A stretch of DNA of 64,000 nt. Origin: Cryptomeria japonica. Its lineage: Eukaryota; Streptophyta; Pinopsida; Cupressales; Cupressaceae. Below, one piece after another: positions 49,558 to 61,756 of this stretch. The stretch is from positions 153,963,113-154,027,112 of the forward strand of contig NC_081405.1 in the NCBI RefSeq assembly GCF_030272615.1, in the 5' to 3' direction. The notes under the pieces are model-generated. The model did no database searches. It was not told the DNA's origin and saw only the letters and a program-made list of their open reading frames with translations. The translations under genes were made by a program, and so were the position numbers. Numbering within the stretch: position 1 is the first letter of the stretch; each line of letters starts with the position of its first letter.

Positions 49558-50480
49558 ATGTATGCAAAAATATTTCATTATACTTGAGTCCCCTTAAGAC
49601 CTATATTATGTGATACTAGGACCTATTATATGCGATAATACATGTCTTAAATATGACATAGAACCTATTATGGCATAATAGGTCTTATTATGACTTAATA
49701 TGACCACGTATGCAAAACATTTCACATTATATACTTGAGTCCCCTTAAGACCTATATTATGTGATATTAGGGCCTATTATGTATGTGATATTAATGACCT
49801 ATTATCGCATAATTAATATCACATACATAATAGGTCCTAATATATGCATAATATAGGTCTTAAGGGGATTCAAGTATAATGTGAAATGTTTTTGCATACA
49901 TGGTCATATTAAGTCATAATAAGACCTATTATGTCATAATAGGTTCTAGTGTGTCATATTTGAGACCTATAATCGCATAATAGGTCCTAATATCACATAA
50001 TATAGGTCTTAAGGGGAGTCAATTATAATGTGAAATTTTTTTGCATACGTGGTCATATTAAGTCATAATAAGCCTATATTATGTGATATATTATGACCTA
50101 TTATGTGATATTGGGACCTATTATGCGATAATAGGTCTTATTATGACTTAATATGACCACGTATGCAAAAACATTTCACATTAAACTTGACTCCCCTTAA
50201 GACCTATATTATGTGATATTAGGACTTATTATGTGATAGTAGGACTTATTATGTGATTATAGGCCTTAAATATGACATAATAGAACCTATTATGACATAA
50301 TAGGTCTTATTATGACTTAATATGACCACGTATGCAAAAAAAATCATATTATACTTGAGTCCCCTTAAGACCTATATTAAGCAGAAATTAGGACCTATTA
50401 CATGCGATATTAGGACCTATTATGCAATAAGAGGTCTTAAATATGACATAATACCTATTATGACATAATATGTATGTCTT
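49558..50480. repeat. Palindromic repeat array left of the transposase
   Basis: Six copies of a unit holding AGTCCCCTTAAGACCTATAT, TATTATGTGATATTAGG, AGGTCTTATTATGACTTAAT and ACCACGTATGCAAAAA. Copies near 49587, 49735, 50185 and 50357 are direct. Those near 49850 and 50000 are inverted, so the array forms large foldbacks. Units are 140-200 bp and also palindromic internally (CCTATTATGNNATAATAGG). Confidence 0.85.
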
Positions 50481-51550
50481 ATTATGACTTGGAAATTTGG
50501 TTTCAAATTATACTTGGAATTTCATTGCTTTAAAAATATTCTCTGTCATCTTAAATTATGTGCAAAACAAGCTCAAGAAGAATGAAGAACACATTATAGT
50601 TGAAGAACATAGGGAGGAGCTTGCCCAAGTTGAACCAATGGAGGTCGAAGGAGAGTGGTCGGGCTCTTACCTCCTACAGGTATGGATGAGCATATTAAGG
50701 ATCTAGCTAAACAGGTAAAGAGAAAAAATTCTTATAAAAATTTAGATCATTTACTTGAAATGGATGTGAATGAGTTGAAATGTCTCAGTGAAGAACCTAG
50801 ACATACTAAAAGGAGGTCAATGAATAAAAGTACAAAAGAAATAATGTCTCATTTCAATAATCTTGATACTACACTGAGAAAGATCAATTGTTATCAATTG
50901 TACTTACTTGTAAATAATTAATAGATCCACTGAAATTGTTGGGTATAAATATAACAAGTCAAAAGAGGAAAACTTCTCAGCTACAAAAATCTATTGTTGA
51001 AAATGTTAAGAAAGGTTTGGTGAGCATTGGTAAACAATCTCGAATAGTAGATAAGACCATTTCAAGAAGAGTGATGTTGACATCTTTAGTAAATGAAATA
51101 TTGCCTCAAAAAAGATAAATCTCTTCACTATCATCTGAGTTTGGTCTTAGTAGAAGGACAATATCAAAATATGTGAAAAGGAGAAGGAGTTTGGATGATA
51201 CTACCTCATAAGGGAATTGGGCAATTATGTGTAGAGCTCCTCATTCTGATAGAATTAAAGATGTTGTTAGGAACTTGGTGACAAGTTTTTGGAATGATAA
51301 TACTCGTCCTTCATCAAATGGTAGAGATGTTATCAAGCAAAGGATTGGCCCTAATAGTTATGATCTCCATGTAAAACATTGGTTAGACACAACAAAACAT
51401 GAATTGTATGCGTTGTTTACTAAATCAAACCCTCATATAAAGATTGGACAATCCATGTTTGAAAGGTTAAGTCCATATTATGTGAAGGTAAACAAAGTCT
51501 TCAAAACTTGTTAGTGTTGTTGTCACATCAAATTTGATCTATATTATCAG

Positions 51551-52417
51551 GTGTTTCGAAAGATTAGAGAAGATAGTGATGGTTATGAAAAAGCTCCTCC
51601 TAAACAAACAAGTCAATTCATAGCATCCATCTTATGTGATAAATCATATGATAATGCAACCACTCAAATAAATTGCATAAAAGGAATTTATGGAACATGT
51701 GGGGAGTTGGCTAAATTGCCTTTGAGAGATGAAGATGCTGACATGACAAAGATGGTAAATTGCAAGAGTTACAAGTACAAAAAAATTGAAACAAAATTTG
51801 GAAAGGAATCTACAAGGTTAGATTATGTAGAAGAGGAGATATCTATTGGAACATTTATGAAAAAATTTCGTAAGTTGATAAAACCATACATATGCCATGG
51901 ATTTTTTTCCAAGTGGCAAGCACAACAATTTCAAACATTAAGAGACACTTTCCCACTTGGAACTATTCTATCAGTAGTGGACTTCGCAGAAAATTACTCT
52001 TTTGCACATAAAAAAGAGATTCAATGAGAGTATTAATTTTCAAAGCAAATCACTATTATGGTGCATGTGTGTTATCGACATGCACAAATGGATTTGGATG
52101 GTGTTGATAGTACATTTGTACATTTGAAAATCGTGTCATTAAGAAAGAGTACCACTTCTATATTACCGATGATAAGGAGCATGACACACTTTTTGTACAA
52201 CATTGCTTTAAGAGGTTTTTTGAATATTTGAAAGAGAGAGGCATAGCAATAGTTAAACATTTTGTTTGGTCTGACGGATGTGCGACACAATTCAAATATT
52301 CAAGGCTATTTTATGCACTATGTAGATATTATTGAAATGACAAAATACCACATGTTTGGAGTTTTTTTAGAGTGGTCATGGAAAGGGTGAACATGATGGT
52401 GTAGGAGATTGTATCAA
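51551..52417 (+). pseudogene. Transposase catalytic core segment
   Basis: The longest intact part (158 codons, 51551-52027) runs FRKIREDSDGYEKAPPK to VVDFAENYSFAHKKEIQ. Downstream in a shifted frame are FFEYLKERGIAIVKHFVWSD, CATQFKYSRLFYALCRYY, then SGHGKGEHDGVGDCIK. The three acidic positions (D of DFAENYS, D of WSDG, E or D of GEHDG) are candidates for a DDE-type triad. Similar strings (SDGAASQYKN, FATSHGKSPCDGIGG) occur, from memory, in uncharacterised animal transposase-like proteins. Confidence 0.6.
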
Positions 52418-52422
52418 ACATG

Positions 52423-54013
52423 TGTTGGCATTATGTGAACCGGCATGAAGACATAATGATATTGTATTTGTCATTGATGTCAATATGAGACATAGTGTGA
52501 ACTGACACATGTGATAAGTGAAGAGAGAGAGGAACCGGCATTTGTATGAACCGGTTTATATGCCAAAGTGAAGCGACATATTTGTTCAAGGTGAACCGGC
52601 ATGTAGTTATGGGAACCGACACATGGAAGAATTGTATGACTACCGGTTGGTAGGTAGCTTCCACTTTAAAATTTTCGGTTGGAGTACCTCAAGTCTGTGT
52701 GACTCAATCGGTGATCTTTGTGTGATGAGTTAGCAGTATGATGGAGGACAGATCATGTTGCCACGTAAGCTCTATGTGCGTGAAGGATCTTGCATGAAGA
52801 TGACTATTCCTATCTACCTCAGGAATGTGCGAAGTCTGTCAAATGGTGATAACGCATGATGGGTTATCAGCCGCCATGAAATCGGTGGATAATGGACGAT
52901 GGAGAATGTCTTGAGATCGATTCAAGATTGTTGCATTTAATGCAGTATGATTCAACGGTCAGGATCGAACCGTTTGAATTGCTTAACCTAACAGGTTCAA
53001 GGTTTAGGGTTTTTGCTACCGACCTATATGTTTCCTATAAGGTCGATGTTGTGTTTCTTTCTGAGGTTGTTGGCAAAAGTTGTGAGTGTGTATCCAAGGG
53101 AAGTGATACGTAATTCTTGCCAGACCAAAGGAGAGAAGAGATACCTGCAAAGTGAATGTGTAGAAGGAAAAGAGGAGCCTAAACGGATCTGCATTAGCAT
53201 TGAGTGTTGTTAACAGATCATTGTAATTCCTGTTGATCTCTAACCATTTCAACAGTTGTAGAATCCCCTAACAGGGTAGCCTTAACTGGCTTGATTCAAA
53301 ATCCCTTAAATCGGGTGGTCCTAACAGGCTTGATTAAAATCCCTTAACCAGGTAACTCGAGGCTAATGAGTTCTGAGAAGCTATAGAGCATAGGAGATCC
53401 TTTCAGCTATTGAGTTCTTGAAATCCTCTAACAAGGTGACCCTACCGGGTTTAACCCTTAACCAGGTGATCCCTAACAGGATCGGTTCCTAGCAGAACCT
53501 ATTGTAATGTCTTTAACCGGACAAGGCTCCTAACGGAGCGGACTTCTAAAGAGTTCAAAAAGCAGCTTGTGGGTATTCATCCCCATCGTGGTTTTTCCCA
53601 ATTGGGTTTCCACATGAAAAATATGTGTGTCATGTGAAATGCTTTTGTCTTGTGATGCTTTGTTTTACCTGTTAAGCATATGAAGGTTCTATGTTTTATG
53701 CCTATCTATAAAACATATTGAACTCACTGTTGTGAAGATCTGATGGTTAAGTTTACTTGTTTATGCATGAGAATATAATGATACTGTAGTATTGAGCTAA
53801 GAGGGTAGCTTGTTGAGTGATCGGTTCATGACTGATTGAGTTGTACTGGATGTTATTGGTTGCACTCTGTTTTACCGGTATCCCTGTTTGTCAGTCATTT
53901 GGGGTATTTGTTGTTAAACCGGTTTTGGACTGTATTTGTGTTTGTACTGATTCACCCCCCCCCCCCCCCTCTCAGTACCAGTTTGGTACTCGTGGTTCAT
54001 CATTGAGTTATCA
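52423..54013 (+). mobile_element. Solo LTR inside the transposase core
   Basis: 1,591 bp beginning TGTTGGCATT and ending GAGTTATCA, flanked by the 5-bp duplication ACATG (52418-52422 and 54014-54018). Transposase coding sequence continues on both sides. A CACCCCC...CTCTCAGTAC stretch near its right end is common in Copia-type LTRs. No internal element genes are present, so it is the product of LTR recombination. Confidence 0.85.
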
Positions 54014-55184
54014 ACATGCTCTAAGAAAGCATCAAATAAATTATATATGAGATCGTATAGATGATGCACATGATGTTGTTGAATGGTGTAAGAAACACTT
54101 TGTGCAACCTATTTATCCCAGTTCATCATCTGGAACATACAGGCCTATTCCATATAGAGTGTTTTGGGAGATAACCGGTACGTGATCTCTTTTAATGTTT
54201 TAAAATATTTTTTAATTTTTGTAAATGTTCAGTTCAAATGTTTAAAAACAAATTGATATGTATGTTTGTGTACACAAGCATATTTTGCAGATATGGATAG
54301 AGGATCAATGCATGGATGCAAGAGCGTGGAGAAGACAAGATCTTTGCATTGTGTCATGAGTACAGATAATCGCCCATGGACATCGTACACTAGGGATTAT
54401 TCATGTTTTTGTTTTGATTGCATTTTGGAAAACTATGATAAATTCAAGAACCAAGAGCTTGGATATATCAGTGAATGGAATTTTGTGCCACTAGATGTTA
54501 CTAACACATACGAGAAAAATGAGGATGAAATCTTTGAAGACATTCCTTTGATTTCTATTGATTATGACCATATTTCGGGATTGATTAAAAAAGGTATACT
54601 TATTTATTATATATATATTTCCTTTAAAAAATGTTTTGTGTATGTACAAATATTATAAGTCTTTAATCAAGTACATTTTAAATTTATAACTTATTTTGAA
54701 TTGCAAGAGATATTTTTGCAGTCATAGAAGAAGATGGAAATATAAAAGGTGCTAGTTATTATTTATTGCCTTGCACAGAAGAGAGAAAGAAGTTAACAAA
54801 ATTTGAAATGAGCGATGAAATGTCCTTTCCCACAGGTTTGAATTGATTTGAATGTTTAAATTTATTTATTTATTTTAAATACACATGTGCACATTTTAAT
54901 TTTTATGTATACAGCTTACACAAATTTTCAATTTTTCGTTTCTTATACATGTATGCAGGCTCAGTTGTAGTGCAAGGGACATATTTCAACATAGGATTCA
55001 TTTCACTAAATACCAAATGGACAACAAGGTATATCACTATAGCCACTTGGTCATTGTTGTTGGCCTAATTCTTCATACAGTTCCATGTCGTGGGCAGTCT
55101 CAAAAGTGGAGACTAGATAGTGAAGATCATGAGAAAATATTAAGTGTTATTGAAGAGCGGTCTGAACCACTTGATGTGGTATGA

Positions 55185-56480
55185 ACTATTTAGTACACCT
55201 AAGTAAATGTGTTTGAAACCATGAATTGATTTTTATATATCTTGTGATGTTAAATAATAGTACGCGTGTACATGTACAAAGTAAATTGTGATGTGGATGA
55301 GTTGAAAATGTCTGAAGGGGATGTATGCACAATTAGGATCGTATATCTTTAATTTTTTAAATGCAGATGCATAATTTTTGCAAGTTATTAAAATTATTTA
55401 CCATGTATAGATGTATTCATTAGGACACGTGTGACATAAATTCATTTAATTAAAAATGCATAATTTGATTGAAATTTAATTTAAATTAGGACATGACATG
55501 TAAACTAGGATACACGTGTGTCTGTGCAAATTAGGATGTATGTGTGTAAATTAGGACATGTATGAAATTTGATTTAAATCATTTCTAGTACATTTTTGTA
55601 TTTAAGTTTAAATTAGAATGTATTCATTTTTAATTAAATGCATTTATAACTATATATGTAATTTAAATGCATTTACAACTATATGAAATTTTAAATAAGA
55701 TGTATATGCACATATATGCAAATTCATTTAAATTCAGTGCGCATCTGTACATATTCAAATTCATTTAAATTCAAATGCATCTGTACGTATGTATGAACAT
55801 GTACATTCAATCTAAATTCAAAATATAATCATATTTAATATAGATGAACACAAATTCAAACATGATATATATTCAAGTGAACTAAACATTTTCTAAATTT
55901 CAAACACACATGATCTAGATATTTAAGTATAATCAAACATATGTGTACACATATGATAATACTTGTACGTGATATAATCAAACACCTGCATATATATAAA
56001 GTATAATCAAACATGCAAGTATGATCAAACAAAAACTGTATAAAGTATAATCTAATGTGCACGTGATATAATCTGAATACATAGCAATATAAAGTAAGTC
56101 CAAGAATACAAACTCAATATAAAGTAACTCTGAATACATATCAATGTAAAGTAAGTCAAAATGTACCAATAAACATGTCTATGAAAGTCTCAAATGTATA
56201 TAAAAAGATAAACATGTGAGCTATAAAGTGGTAAATCAGCATGCATCATGTTGGCCACAAACAAAGCGACTGTCTGAGTGAGAGTCCTGGTGAGAGTCTA
56301 GATGTCGAATAGACCCCTATAAAAGTAGAATTTATATTTAAATATTAAAAATATCTCTACATGTAGGAATCTTATTTAAATAATAAAATAGACTCGTAAA
56401 TTCAAATATACGGTAATGCACATGTACATACAAAATCCATAACTAACATGTCCACTAGTAGGTGTAGCATCAAAAGAATC
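55185..56480. other. AT-rich spacer with short repeats inside the large transposon
   Basis: Rich in ACATGTAC, AAATTCATTTAAATT and similar strings. Around 55990-56165 a diverged unit with TATAAAGTA and GAATACATA recurs five or six times. No gene seen. Confidence 0.5.
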
Positions 56481-56634
56481 TTGCCGAAAGAATCTTGCCT
56501 ATGCACACACTTTGAGCTCAAGCTAGGAGTGACATGAGGTAACTGCTGTACATACACGTGTATTTTAGGATTAGTTTGAACAATAAATGATATTTAAAGT
56601 TATTTATTAAATCTAGAAATACATGTTTATCCTT

Positions 56635-58060
56635 TTAAAAATCACGCACACATACATACATGTGTATCAAGAGCCTATATAGTCTGATCATATCAACCAC
56701 ATCAATCGTACCTACATATCTCTTTATTCTTGTATGAATTATTGGGGAGTGCAAGGGGCTAACTAGATGATCGGGCACCGATGAAGTGTCTGATGCTAGT
56801 AGCATATCCATAAAACTAGTCTGGCTCAAACCTCCTAGTTGCTCCTCAAATGAATCCAAGCCCTCATCAGCGATATAGACCTGATCAACCCATATCTCCT
56901 CCTCTATAGCAACAGAGTAATCTATAGGTGGGTCACCCAGAGCATATGTAGAGTGATGAGAATGTTGTGACTGTCCTGACATATGCGTTGATGCAATAGT
57001 CTACGTGTCTCTGAGAATCTCATCTCTAACAAGAGCCAATGGTATCCCAAGTTAAGATGAAATGAAATGGTATGACTGTAGTAGGTCCTCGGATCAATTT
57101 TGTGACATCTGTACATGTCTAGCACCTCCTGCTATAGGCACTATATCATTTGGCGAGGGGATGCCAATAGTAACATACTGATCTAAATCTGAAGCCACCC
57201 CATGACTTGAAGATGCATCGATGGATGATCTGGAACATGGTCAGCTCATCATATATCTACCCAGCCTATTTGATGATATGGTGGTTGTTTCTGATGTAAT
57301 ATCTCCAATACTATCAATTGTCCATTGTGGGGGTGAGGGTTGGGACTATCGCCATAAATCTCTCACCAACAAGCTCCCTGTGTCTGGGCAGAGCTCTATC
57401 ATGCCTACGATATGCATCTCTATCGGAAATCTTGTCCCTCCCCTATCCATAATATCCGAGAAGGTCGAGGTAGTTGGATTTCAACTTACAGTGAACCTCA
57501 ACATAGACCTGTTGTGCAAAGTATAATGGTATTTGGTCGTTATTAGGATAACGACCATGGACAACTAAGAAGTGTGGGTAAATCAACCCTACAACCTGTG
57601 GATCAATGCATCATGTCACCTAATATCCTCTCACCATGTTCTTCTTATGATACTATGGAAAACATCTCTCCTTAATAGTTTCCTTCGAGACTGCCCTCGA
57701 CACGTCAGCAAAGGAATGCGGACCCCCCACCTCAACCCTCAACTATCTATAGATAGAATCTATAACCTGTAGTAAAAATGAGGTGTTGCTAACAAGATGA
57801 TCCCTCAATGACTGTAAACTCCAAAAAATGGATTTGCTTGTACTCTTGTACACACCATCTGTTCGTGGGTAATCTAAAATACCTCTCAATTTCTGCATCT
57901 CATGGTCACTATGATGAAATATGGTACCGATATTAGGGAGAGGGTGATGTTGTGGGTCCTGATCAGGAGCCTATGGAGGGGGATCCTGGTCAGGAGCCTC
58001 TACATGAGGTTTTGGATCAGGCATAGGTACATAGGATCCTGATCCTCCATCTATCTAGGT
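56635..58060 (-). pseudogene. Unrecognised coding relic on the minus strand of the large transposon
   Basis: From about 57930 downward one frame reads HHPLPNIGTIFHHSDHEMQK, then VGLIYPHFLVVHGRYPNNDQ and IPLYFAQQVYVEVHCKLKSN, then ISDRDAYRRHDRALPRHREL. These look protein-like but match no family I can name. Downstream, a 115-codon frame (56982-56635) is acidic and S/T-rich: DPPIDYSVAIEEEIWVDQVY, DSFEEQLGGL. Several stops interrupt it. It may be the second protein of the transposon, as in other large elements, or captured DNA. Confidence 0.35.
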
Positions 58061-58142
58061 AGATCGTAAAGTTAGAATTTATATAAACACACACACATGA
58101 AGTATATTCAATTTAAAACATTAAATTAAAATCAATTAAATT

Positions 58143-58165
58143 AGAGAGAGAGAGAGAGAGAGAGA
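58143..58165. repeat. GA microsatellite
   Basis: About eleven GA units; shorter GA runs recur at 58351-58365 and 58401-58409. Confidence 0.9.
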
Positions 58166-58509
58166 TCATTAATCTTGAGCTCATTAAATTGAAATGTACA
58201 CATGAAGTTCTCGCATAATTCATCTATATGAAGTTCTCGCATAATTCAAATTTAAATAAATTATTTTAAAGAGAGCAAGAGGGAGATCATTATATATAAA
58301 TTTATCTATATATCACATACATGTTTTAAATTATTAAAACATTAATGAGAGAGAGAGAGGGAGATAATTTTCATGATAGAGAGAAAGCTATCATTAATCA
58401 CAGAGAGAGATTATTAAAGATATATGTGTATTAAATTAAAACATAATTTAAAAATTAAAAACACATGTTGAGCAAATTAAGGGACTTGAGAGAAAAAGAC
58501 TAAATCACA

Positions 58510-60780
58510 ATATGATAAGTATGTGGTCAAATTGGGTCCTAAGGGGTACATTGTAAACATTAGGATGTTATAAGGGGTCATAAGTGGTCCTAAGGGGTCA
58601 TGCATGTGTTAGAACACATGTGTGACCCCTTAGGACTACGTATGACCCCTTAGGACACTATGTGATCAGTATGTGGTCAAATTGGGTCCTAAGGGGTACA
58701 TTGTAAACATTAGGATGTTATAAGGGACCTCGTAAGTGGTCCTAAGGGGTCACATGTGTTCTAACACATGCGTGACACCTTAGGACACTATATGATCAAT
58801 ATGTGGTCAAATTGGGTCCTAAGGGGGTACATTGTAAACATTAAGATGTTGTAAGGGGTCATAAGTGGTCCTAAGGGGTCACGCATGTGTTAGAACACAT
58901 GCGTGACCCCTTAGGACCAAATATGACCCCTTAGGACACTGTGATCAGTATATGGTCAAATTGGGTCCTAAGGGGTACATTGTAAACATTAAGATGTTAT
59001 AAGGGGTCATAAGTGGTCCTAAGGGGTCACGCATGTGTTATAACATGTATGCATGACCCCCTAGGACACTATCACACTAGGATGTTATAAGGGGTCATAT
59101 GTGGTCCTAAGGGGTCATGCATGTGTTAGAACACATGTGTGACCCCTTAGGACACTATATGATCATAAGGGGTATGTTGTACACACTAGGATGTTATAAG
59201 GGGTCATATGTGGTCCTAAGGGGTCACGCATGTGTTAGAACACATGTGTGACCCCTTCGGACCATATACGACCCCTTAGGACACTATGTGATCCTAAGGG
59301 GTATGTTGTACACACTAGGATGTTATAAGGGGTCATATGTGGTCATAAGGGGTCATGGATGTGTTATATAACATACATGATCCCTTAGGACCACATATAA
59401 TCCTAAGGGGTATGTTGTACACACTAGGATGTTATAAGGGGTCATATGTGGTCGTAAGGGGTCACACATGTGTTAGAACACATGCCTGACCCCTTAGGAC
59501 CACATATGACCCCTTAGGACACTATGTGATCCTAAGGGGTATGTTGTACACACCAGGATTTTATAAGGGGTCATATGTGGTCATAAGGGGTCATGCATGT
59601 GTTAGAACACATGTGTGACCCCTTAGGACACTATGTGATCATAAGGGGTATGTTGTACACGCTAGGATGTTATAAGGGGTCATATGTGGTCTGAAGGGGT
59701 CACGCATGTATTAGAACACACGTGTGACCCCTTCAGACCACATATGACCCCTTAGGAGACTATGTGATCCTAAGGGGAATTTTGTACACACTAGGATGTT
59801 ATAAGGGGTCATATGTGGTTGTAAGGGGTCACTCATGTGTTAGAATGCATGCATGACCCCTTAGGACCACATATGACCCCTTAGGACACTATGTGATCCT
59901 AAGGGGTATGTTGTACACACTAGGATGTTATAAGAGGTCATGTGTGGTCCTAAAGGGTCACGCATGTCTTCTAACACATGCGTGACCACTTAGGACCACA
60001 TATGACCCCTTAGGACCACATATGACCCCTTAGGACACTATGTGATCCTAAAGGGTATGTTGTACACACTAAGATGTTATAAGGGGTCATATGTGGTCAT
60101 AAGGGGTTGCATATGTGTTAGAACACATATGTGACCCCTTAGGACCACATATGATCCCTTAGGACACTATGTGATCCTAAGGGGTATGTTGTGCACACTA
60201 GGATGTTATAAGGGATCATATGTGGTCCTGAGGGGTCATGCATGTGTTGTGACCCCTCAGGACACTATGTGATCCTAAGGGGTATGTTGTACACACTAGG
60301 ATGTTATAAGGGGTCATATGTGGACATAAGGGGCCACACATCTGTTAGAACACATGACTTACCCGTTAGGACCACATATGACCCCTTAGGAGACTATGTG
60401 ATCCTAAGGGGTGTGTTGTATACACTAGGATGTTAAATAAGGGGTCACACATGTGTTAGAACACATGCATGACCCCTTGGGACCATATATGACCCCCTTA
60501 GGACACTATGTGATCAATATGTGGTCAAATTGAGTCATAAGAGGTACACTGTACACACTAGGATTTTATAAGGGGTCATATGCAATCCTAAGGGGTCACG
60601 CATGTTTTCTAACACATGCGTGACCCCTTAGGACCACATATGACCCCTTAGGATACTATGTGATCCTCTATGGTCCTAAGGGGTCATATAGTGTCGTCAG
60701 GGGTATATGTGGTCTTAAGGGGTCCTAAGGGGTCATGTTGTGTGTGTAATAAGATGTGAAAAGGGGTCATAGAGGTTCTA
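58510..60780. repeat. Array of about 18 hairpin-forming repeats
   Basis: Each 90-150-bp unit holds GTTGTACACACTAGGATGTT, ATAAGGGGTCATATGTGGTC, a CTAAGGGGTCACGCATGTGT arm and its complement ACACATGCGTGACCCCTTAG, then GGACACTATGTGATC. Every unit is therefore self-complementary around TGTTAGAACA. Copies diverge in both sequence and spacing. No open frame is kept. It is the right-hand counterpart of the array at 49558-50480. Confidence 0.9.
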
Positions 60781-61520
60781 TTTTTTCTAATTTGTTTAAA
60801 TTTATTATCTAAGTTTTATAATGTTTTTCTAAGTTTTAATTTATTATTTAATTTTTCCAAGGTTTTAATTTATTATATTTATTTTTCTAACATTTTTCTA
60901 AGTTTTAATTTTGCTAATGTTTTTCTTAACATTTTTCTAGGTTTTAATTTAGTAACTTAGTTTTCTAAGTTTTTCATAATGTTTTTTTTTAAGTTGAAAA
61001 AAACAATACATATATATATAGTTATTTAATTAAATAAATAAATTAACATTGAATTAAAATATTAAATTAAATTTTCTAAAATTTTTCTAAGTTTTAATTT
61101 TACTAATGTTTTTCTAAAAAATTTCAAACGTTTTGCTAAGTTTTAAAATTTGTATTATCTATGTTTTCTAAGTTTTTGTTAATGTTTTTCTAAAATACTA
61201 AAAAAAAACAATAAATATACAATTATTTAATTTAAAAATTTTTAAAAAAAATTATTTACTAATTTTTAAATAAATTTAATAAAAAATAAATAAAACAAAA
61301 AAAAAATTATTAAACAAAAAAAGGGTTATTTTGTGCACTTGAAACAATGTAGGTAGAAAGCTGAAAGGTGAGAAGCGTTGGTTGTTGCTGACAGAGCACG
61401 ATGATGTAATGTTGATGTCGGGTTCCCTCTAACCCCCTCTCCACAGTAAACTCCCAAATCGAAAATGACAGTTAAACTGTCATTTTCGGCTTTTATAAAG
61501 ACTACAAAAAAAAATTTAAA
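60781..61520. other. AT-rich spacer in the right part of the large transposon
   Basis: Repeated TTTTCTAAGTTTTAATTTA strings to about 61200, then A-rich runs to 61320. A GACAGTTTAACTGTC palindrome lies at 61466-61482. No gene seen. Confidence 0.5.
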
Positions 61521-61523
61521 GGG

Positions 61524-61644
61524 TTCGCTCGAAGGGGAGGTTCGAGCGAATCCAATAAAAATAAATATTTTATTGGGATCGATCAAAACCAAAAATCCAT
61601 CTTGGGTTTGATCAGACCTAGATCCAATGGGGGGTTCGATCGAA
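61524..61644. repeat. Right cluster of TTCNNNNGAA palindromes
   Basis: TTCGCTCGAA (61524), TTCGAGCGAA (61541) and TTCGATCGAA (61635), plus looser TTGCTCGAA and GTTCGTTCAA to 61683. They match the cluster at 46964-47102 in form and in the flanking GGGG runs. Confidence 0.6.
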
Positions 61645-61689
61645 CCCATGGGGGTAGTTTGCTCGAACATCCCCAGTTCGTTCAACACA

Positions 61690-61729
61690 CCCCCCCCCCC
61701 CCCCAAAAAAAAAAAAAAAAAAAAAAAAA
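61690..61729. repeat. C run joined to A run
   Basis: About 15 C followed by about 25 A. Low complexity near the right end of the transposon; the true length may be uncertain in assembly. Confidence 0.9.
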
Positions 61730-61756
61730 TCCCACCCCGTGAATTTTGTTCACGGG

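Larger units (their letters stand above)
47283..55184 (+). pseudogene. Transposase gene of the large transposon, multi-exon, decayed
   Basis: A likely first exon, 47283-47385, encodes a basic start (MGNKKRRQEE) and ends at GTATGT. After a repeat array, coding resumes from about 50500 to 52417 and 54019-54177. Further GT-AG exons follow: 54291-54593 (CKSVEKTRSLHC, FDCILENYDKF), 54722-54835 (EEDGNIKGASYYLLPC) and 54959-55184. Features in order: helix-turn-helix-like SSLSSEFGLSRRTISKYVKR, then a conserved SNPHIKIGQSMFERLSPYY, a CCCHIKFDLYYQ zinc-like stretch, and the core DFAENYS ... WSDGCATQFK ... SGHGKGEHDGVG. Stops near 51118, 51210, 51512 and 52027, plus a solo LTR in the core, show it is dead. 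Confidence 0.7.

Noticed and set aside
54266-54658. Stand-alone 130-codon gene
   Set aside because: Its coding part is a transposase exon bounded by a CAG acceptor at 54290 and a GT donor at 54594. The rest is intron.
58510-60780. CRISPR-like regular repeat array
   Set aside because: Units are 90-150 bp, diverged and self-complementary with no unique spacers, and the genome is clearly that of a plant.
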